Assembly: GCA_016303235.1 (NCBI GenBank)
Contig: JAEDMB010000065.1
Coordinates: forward strand, 1 to 10,066
DNA: 10,066 nt
Source of the DNA: Oscillospiraceae bacterium
Lineage (GTDB): Bacteria > Bacillota > Clostridia > Oscillospirales > Ruminococcaceae
Direction of reading: 5' to 3'
The notes beneath the pieces were generated by a model that was given only the letters and a program-made list of their open reading frames with translations, did not search any database and was not told the origin of the DNA. A program made the position numbers and the translations under genes. Below are positions 6,941 through 10,066 of this stretch, piece by piece (within the stretch, counting starts at the first letter, position 1; the number at the start of each line of letters is the position of its first letter).

Positions 6941-8104
6941 CTAAATTAATATATCTGTAATTGTTGTAGTTATACAAATAAATATTACAGTAAAAGTCGG
7001 CAGTGTGCTGAAAATAAGCTCAATTTTCTGCTTTGCCGTAAGAAAAGTTGAAAGATTTTTTTTCAGTGAATATTCTCTGTTCATAGTTTTCCATATTATA
7101 AAAGCAATCACAATGCTTATCAGAAAGCATGCAATCATAAAATAGCCTCTTTTAAGATTCATATCAGAAAATGAAAGTTCTATTATTGTCAGTGCAAAAA
7201 GATAAATTTTATTTGTTATCTGAACTGCAACGGCAGTAAATACAGTACCGCTCCTTAACACTGATATTCCCGCAACGGCAGATACTGCAAATACAGACGG
7301 CATTGATGCAATATCATTTGACATAAGAGCTGAAAATACAGCACATACTAAAACAGCATAAAGGTCTCCGAACTGACGCAGTGCCTGAAAAACAGCTCCA
7401 TGAAAAAGAAATTCACTCATAATTGATACAGCAACAATATCAAAAAACATATAAATTACAAGTTCCGCCTGATTCATAAGGGAAAATTCCTTGCTGTAAC
7501 AGTTGAAAAAACTGAAATATTCCTTTGTCGTGTCGGAATATGCCCTTGAAATGCTTGTGAGAACGCTTACAATTAAGCTCAGAGCTATGCAGAAAAAAAG
7601 ATTTTTACTGCTTTGTAGCTTGCAGGGCAAAGAGGCTTTTACAGGCATTTTCAAGGTTTTTTTGATTATGAACATCGGCAGGCAGAATTTTAAAAGTGTA
7701 ACAGCAACCATAACAGCCATTACTTCCTTTTGTCCGCCGTATACTGAATAATTAAGAAATGAATTATGTATATTTATGCCGATGAGGTCAAGAAAGGCTA
7801 CAAGGATTTTTGAAAATACAAACTGAATGAAAAGGGATAAAATAAGAACTGTTCCGAAAATATAAAGAACCCTTGAAAGAACTTCACGTTCTTTTTCTTC
7901 GGGTATTGTTTTGACAAATCCCTCGCTTTCGCTGAAAGTGATTTCATTTTTATTTCTGATATAATTATATGCAAAAGGGTTGTCAGGATTTTTACGCCAT
8001 TTTTTATAAGTGCTTATATATTCGGGTGACTGTCCGGAATAGTCAAAAGTTTCCGTAACATCAATAAGGATTTCTTCTTCTTTTTTTGTTTTGATTTTTT
8101 CCAT
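6941..8104 (-). CDS. CPBP/CAAX-protease-like membrane protein with degenerate active site
   Basis: This is a 387-residue protein with a soluble, charged N-terminus of about 75 residues and roughly eight hydrophobic segments after it. The core resembles the CPBP (CAAX-protease and bacteriocin-processing) family. SEFLFHGAVFQALRQFG (230-246) aligns with motif 1 (EExxxR), FSALM-SN (257-263) with motif 2 (FxxxH), and QITN (295-298) with the late HxxxN motif. In each the key residue is changed: first Glu to Ser, Arg to His, both motif His lost. It is therefore probably not a working metalloprotease, although the fold seems kept. The start at 8104 (ATG) is chosen because AAAAGGCGGTG sits 8 nt before it; an in-frame TTG at 8134 has no such site and would overlap the promoter. 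The unusual N-terminal part contains KKWRKNPDNPFAYNYIR (34-50), not recognised. It precedes tadA by 18 nt. Confidence 0.7.
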   Translation of the reverse strand: MEKIKTKKEEEILIDVTETFDYSGQSPEYISTYKKWRKNPDNPFAYNYIRNKNEITFSESEGFVKTIPEEKEREVLSRVLYIFGTVLILSLFIQFVFSKILVAFLDLIGINIHNSFLNYSVYGGQKEVMAVMVAVTLLKFCLPMFIIKKTLKMPVKASLPCKLQSSKNLFFCIALSLIVSVLTSISRAYSDTTKEYFSFFNCYSKEFSLMNQAELVIYMFFDIVAVSIMSEFLFHGAVFQALRQFGDLYAVLVCAVFSALMSNDIASMPSVFAVSAVAGISVLRSGTVFTAVAVQITNKIYLFALTIIELSFSDMNLKRGYFMIACFLISIVIAFIIWKTMNREYSLKKNLSTFLTAKQKIELIFSTLPTFTVIFICITTTITDILI

Positions 8105-8125
8105 AAATTCACCGCCTTTTACTGA

Positions 8126-8154
8126 ATTATACAATATTTTGAATATAATTTAAA
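8126..8154 (-). promoter_or_regulatory. Possible promoter for the CPBP-like gene and tadA
   Basis: The -10 box is TATAAT (8131-8126), 17 bp after a weak -35 box TTTAAA (8154-8149). The predicted start near 8119 leaves a leader of only about 15 nt that includes the ribosome binding site. The 78-bp gap has no clear terminator, so read-through from the amidohydrolase gene is also possible. Confidence 0.5.
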
Positions 8155-8182
8155 TCCGATAGTTTTAATATTTTGTAAATTT

Positions 8183-8977
8183 TTATATATTCAGTAATTT
8201 TTTTGCATTAAGACAGAGAATCTGTTCCTTTTCAAAGTCAGAAAGTTCAAAGCTGTCAATCATTTTCAGAATATCGGACGGCTTGTCCCACGGTGAATCG
8301 CTTCCGAAAAGAATTTTTTCAGGCGTATGAATTTTTATGATATTATAAAATACTTCCGGAGAAATATATCTTGAAAGACAGCTTGTGTCAAAATAGAGAT
8401 TATCAAATTTTCCGGCAAGATATTTTTCAACATCGTTCCACATCTTCATACCGCCGAGATGAGCTATAATAAAAGTCAAATCCGGATTGTCTGATACGGC
8501 TTTTGCAAATCGTTCGGGAGTGCCGTATATAATATCAGTTGAAAGAGGGTCCCAGCCACCATGAAAAATTACCGGAAGATTAAGCTCCGCAAGTTTCTGA
8601 TATACCGGATACATATTTGCATCATCGGGAAAAAATTTCTGATATTCGCAATGAAATTTTACGCCTTTAAGTCCGAGAGACTTAATTCTTTCAGCTTCAT
8701 CAAGAATATTTTCAGAAAACGGGAAAAGTGTTCCGAAAGATATTATATGTTCATCGGATATTGATGATGCCCAGTTATTTATAGTAACCTGTTGTGAAGG
8801 CTTTGTTGCAACGGGAAGTATTACCGATTTATCAACGCCTTCGCCGTTCATAAATTCAATAAGGTTTTTTACAGTTCCGTCAGTCAGCGGAGCTATTCCG
8901 GAAGTTTTTGAAAGGCTTGAAACAGCTTTTTCCGCAATGGAATCTGTAAATGCATGTGTGTGAAAGTCAATCACCAT
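8183..8977 (-). CDS. Metal-dependent amidohydrolase, amidohydrolase-2 family
   Basis: This is a 264-residue TIM-barrel hydrolase or decarboxylase of the amidohydrolase-2 (ACMSD/gamma-resorcylate decarboxylase-like) group. Metal-site candidates appear in the usual order: DFHTH with H6 and H8 at the end of strand 1, VKFH with H109, VIFHGG with H139, IIAHLGG with H173, and FGSDSPW with D227, which normally activates the bound water. It is close to the size of compact family members. The substrate cannot be read from sequence; members hydrolyse C-N or C-O bonds or remove CO2 from aromatic acids. The ATG at 8977 has an AGAGGT site that lies in the last codons of the ArsR gene, 9 nt upstream, so the two are probably co-translated. 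Control by that metal sensor would fit a metal-dependent enzyme but is inferred only. Confidence 0.85.
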   Translation of the reverse strand: MVIDFHTHAFTDSIAEKAVSSLSKTSGIAPLTDGTVKNLIEFMNGEGVDKSVILPVATKPSQQVTINNWASSISDEHIISFGTLFPFSENILDEAERIKSLGLKGVKFHCEYQKFFPDDANMYPVYQKLAELNLPVIFHGGWDPLSTDIIYGTPERFAKAVSDNPDLTFIIAHLGGMKMWNDVEKYLAGKFDNLYFDTSCLSRYISPEVFYNIIKIHTPEKILFGSDSPWDKPSDILKMIDSFELSDFEKEQILCLNAKKLLNI

Positions 8978-8986
8978 AAATTTAAA

Positions 8987-9352
8987 TTACCTCTTTTCTA
9001 AAATATGTTCCATAGCCTGATAGAAAATTCCTTTTACATGAGAATCGGCAAGGGAATAGAAAACAGTTTTTCCGGCACGTCTGCTCTTGACAAGGCGGGA
9101 CTGTTTCAGAATACGCAACTGATGTGATATTGCCGACTGAGTCATTCCAAGGGATTCCGCAATATCGCATACACACATTTCATTTTTAAAAAGCACGAAC
9201 ATAATACGTATTCTTGTGGAATCTCCGAAAATTTTAAAGAGATTTGCAATTTCATCAATAGCTTCTCCGTCAGGAGTAAATCCGGATATTTTTTCTGCTG
9301 TTTCATTGTGAACACAGTTTTCACTGCAAAGGTGACATTTATCGTTTTCCAT
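8987..9352 (-). CDS. ArsR/SmtB-family metal-sensing repressor, CadC-like
   Basis: This is a 121-residue winged-helix repressor that should leave DNA when it binds a metal ion. The HTH core is MCVCDIAESLGMTQSAISHQ (59-78) plus LRILKQSRLVKSRRAGK and the wing TVFYSL (96-101). Both metal sites known from CadC can be matched. For the alpha3N site there are N-terminal Cys (C6, C9, C13) and C60/C62 in the CVCD motif, a soft thiolate site for Cd, Pb or Zn. For the alpha5 site there are D103, H105, H116 and E119 at the dimer interface, a zinc-type site. It has GGAG 6 nt before the ATG. A palindrome overlapping its own -10 box (9380-9405) suggests autoregulation. No metal efflux pump is adjacent, which is unusual for a CadC-like gene; the next gene is the amidohydrolase. 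Confidence 0.93.
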   Translation of the reverse strand: MENDKCHLCSENCVHNETAEKISGFTPDGEAIDEIANLFKIFGDSTRIRIMFVLFKNEMCVCDIAESLGMTQSAISHQLRILKQSRLVKSRRAGKTVFYSLADSHVKGIFYQAMEHILEKR

Positions 9353-9379
9353 ATGTTTCTCCAGTTTCAGATATTTTTG

Positions 9380-9405
9380 TTGTATTATTATATTTAATAA
9401 TACAA
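9380..9405. promoter_or_regulatory. Predicted ArsR operator: perfect 10-bp inverted repeat
   Basis: TTGTATTATT (9380-9389) and AATAATACAA (9396-9405) are exact reverse complements around a 6-bp AT centre. Size, AT content and position resemble the AT-rich imperfect palindromes bound by SmtB/CzrA/CadC proteins. The right arm covers the -10 box of the arsR-type gene, so binding would block RNA polymerase. Confidence 0.75.
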
Positions 9406-9425
9406 TTTTTATCGTGCTTTGTCAA
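9397..9425 (-). promoter_or_regulatory. Promoter of the ArsR-amidohydrolase unit
   Basis: On the minus strand the -35 box is a consensus TTGACA (9425-9420), the spacer is 17 bp, and the -10 box is TATTAT (9402-9397). The palindrome at 9380-9405 overlaps the -10 region, as expected for a self-repressed metalloregulator gene. Confidence 0.82.
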
Positions 9426-9475
9426 GACGGATATTATGTTAACTCATTTTTATTAAATTATATCCCGAAAATCCA

Positions 9476-9504
9476 TTGACAAATATAAGAAAAAAGTGTA
9501 TAAT
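9476..9504 (+). promoter_or_regulatory. Consensus promoter of rny
   Basis: TTGACA (9476-9481), a 17-bp spacer and TATAAT (9499-9504) make a perfect sigma-A promoter. It points away from the ArsR promoter; the two -35 boxes are about 50 bp apart. The predicted start is near 9511. Confidence 0.9.
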
Positions 9505-9510
9505 AAATTG

Positions 9511-9689
9511 TATTGTATTTATTTGCAAAATGTTACTCAGGCAGTATTTCGCTTTGTTTTAATAAATTTTTTTATTGTCATATATTGAAAATTAAATAAA
9601 TAAAATAACAGTGGCTTACCGCCTGATGTAATAATTTTTATGATACAAAACTATTTTCATAATATTTTACAAAAGGAGGTATGCAATGC
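9511..9689 (+). other. Long AT-rich 5' leader of rny
   Basis: About 180 nt lie between the predicted start and the rny ATG. The only GC-rich patches are at 9537-9545 and 9611-9626. GTTAC-TCAGGC (9532-9542) can pair with GCCTGA-T-GTAAT (9621-9632), leaving one bulged T and enclosing about 78 nt. A short competing hairpin GGC-TTACC-GCC (9613-9623) uses the same 3' strand. No known riboswitch was recognised. Together with the divergent promoters this accounts for the 337-bp stretch between the ArsR gene and rny. Confidence 0.45.
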
Positions 9690-10066
9690 ATGGAATCTTT
9701 ATATCTTGTAATCGGTATTGCTGTATTGCTCGTTCTTGCCGTTATAGGTATTGTTGTTTCTTCAAACATTCAGTATAAAAAAGGTGTGCGTGACGGTATA
9801 GAACAGCGTAAGCAACAGGCAGAATCAGTAATGGGTTCGGCAGAAAAAGAGGCGGAACGTATTCTCGATGACGCTAGAAAAGATGCCGAGAATACTAAAA
9901 AAACTGCTCTCGTTGAAGCTAAGGACGATATACATAAGCTCCGTTCAGATGCCGAAAAAGAAATTAAAGACCGCAGAGCAGAACTGACACGTCAGGAAAG
10001 ACGTATGCAGCAGAAAGAGGAAAGCCTTGACAAGAAAAATGATAACTTTGAGAAAAAAGAGGAACT
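9690..10066 (+). CDS. rny: Ribonuclease Y, N-terminal part (cut by window end)
   Basis: RNase Y is a membrane-anchored endoribonuclease that starts mRNA decay in many Firmicutes. The first 125 residues are visible. A single N-terminal membrane span (residues 4-24, rich in Leu, Val and Ile) is followed by a basic turn (QYKKG) and a long charged coiled coil from about residue 45 to the window edge, rich in Glu, Lys, Ala and Arg. It includes AEKEAERILDDARKDAE, a pattern typical of Rny. The KH and HD catalytic domains would lie beyond the window. The ATG at 9690 is chosen: AAAGGAGGT (9672-9680) is 10 nt before it and the membrane helix then starts at residue 4. An in-frame ATG at 9681 touches the ribosome binding site and is too close to be used. 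Confidence 0.93.
   Translation, partial: MESLYLVIGIAVLLVLAVIGIVVSSNIQYKKGVRDGIEQRKQQAESVMGSAEKEAERILDDARKDAENTKKTALVEAKDDIHKLRSDAEKEIKDRRAELTRQERRMQQKEESLDKKNDNFEKKEE

Noticed and set aside
7503..7751. 82-residue rightward open frame inside the CPBP-like gene
   Set aside because: It is antisense to the membrane protein gene, with no promoter or ribosome binding site of its own.
9530..9562. Ten-residue leader peptide (ATG to TAA) in the rny leader
   Set aside because: No ribosome binding site precedes the ATG and its content (no run of one regulatory amino acid) does not suggest attenuation; likely chance.

Overview
The window looks like the chromosome of a low-GC Gram-positive anaerobe of the Clostridia, most like Ruminococcus or another Oscillospiraceae member. 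Supporting signs are AT-rich intergenic DNA, strong AGGAGG-type ribosome binding sites, TTGACA/TATAAT promoters, a stand-alone MetH reactivation-domain protein, an SPKTG-type wall-anchor tail, lipoproteins with a clear lipobox, and RNase Y. The genus is an inference from protein style; no 16S or other marker is present.

Layout: (1) 1-216 holds the C-terminus of a probable cell-surface protein with Thr/Ala/Lys repeats and an LPXTG-like tail, then a terminator. (2) 248-5942 is one compact rightward operon with a near-consensus promoter and a terminator: galE, ung, metF, a MetH-activation-domain protein, a sugar-type solute-binding lipoprotein, and an extended-SDR epimerase/dehydratase. Gaps are -4 to 22 nt, so the genes are probably co-transcribed although their jobs differ (UDP-galactose, DNA repair, folate/methionine, transport, nucleotide sugar). 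(3) 5953-6386 is a complete leftward tRNA operon, Leu(GAG)-Gly(TCC)-Arg(TCT)-His(GTG), with a perfect consensus promoter and its own terminator. (4) 6434-9425 is a leftward cluster: a CadC-like ArsR regulator with its palindromic operator/promoter, a metal-dependent amidohydrolase, a CPBP-type membrane protein that has lost its catalytic residues, and the tRNA adenosine deaminase tadA. (5) 9476-10066 is a rightward consensus promoter, an AT-rich leader of about 180 nt, and the start of RNase Y (rny), cut by the window edge.

Most of the window is housekeeping. No phage, insertion sequence, CRISPR array or recognisable defence system was seen. The items most worth a second look are the CadC-like sensor linked to an amidohydrolase instead of a metal pump, the degenerate CPBP protein next to tadA, the MetH reactivation protein beside metF without metH, A-C mismatches in two tRNAs, and the long rny leader with a potential long-range helix.
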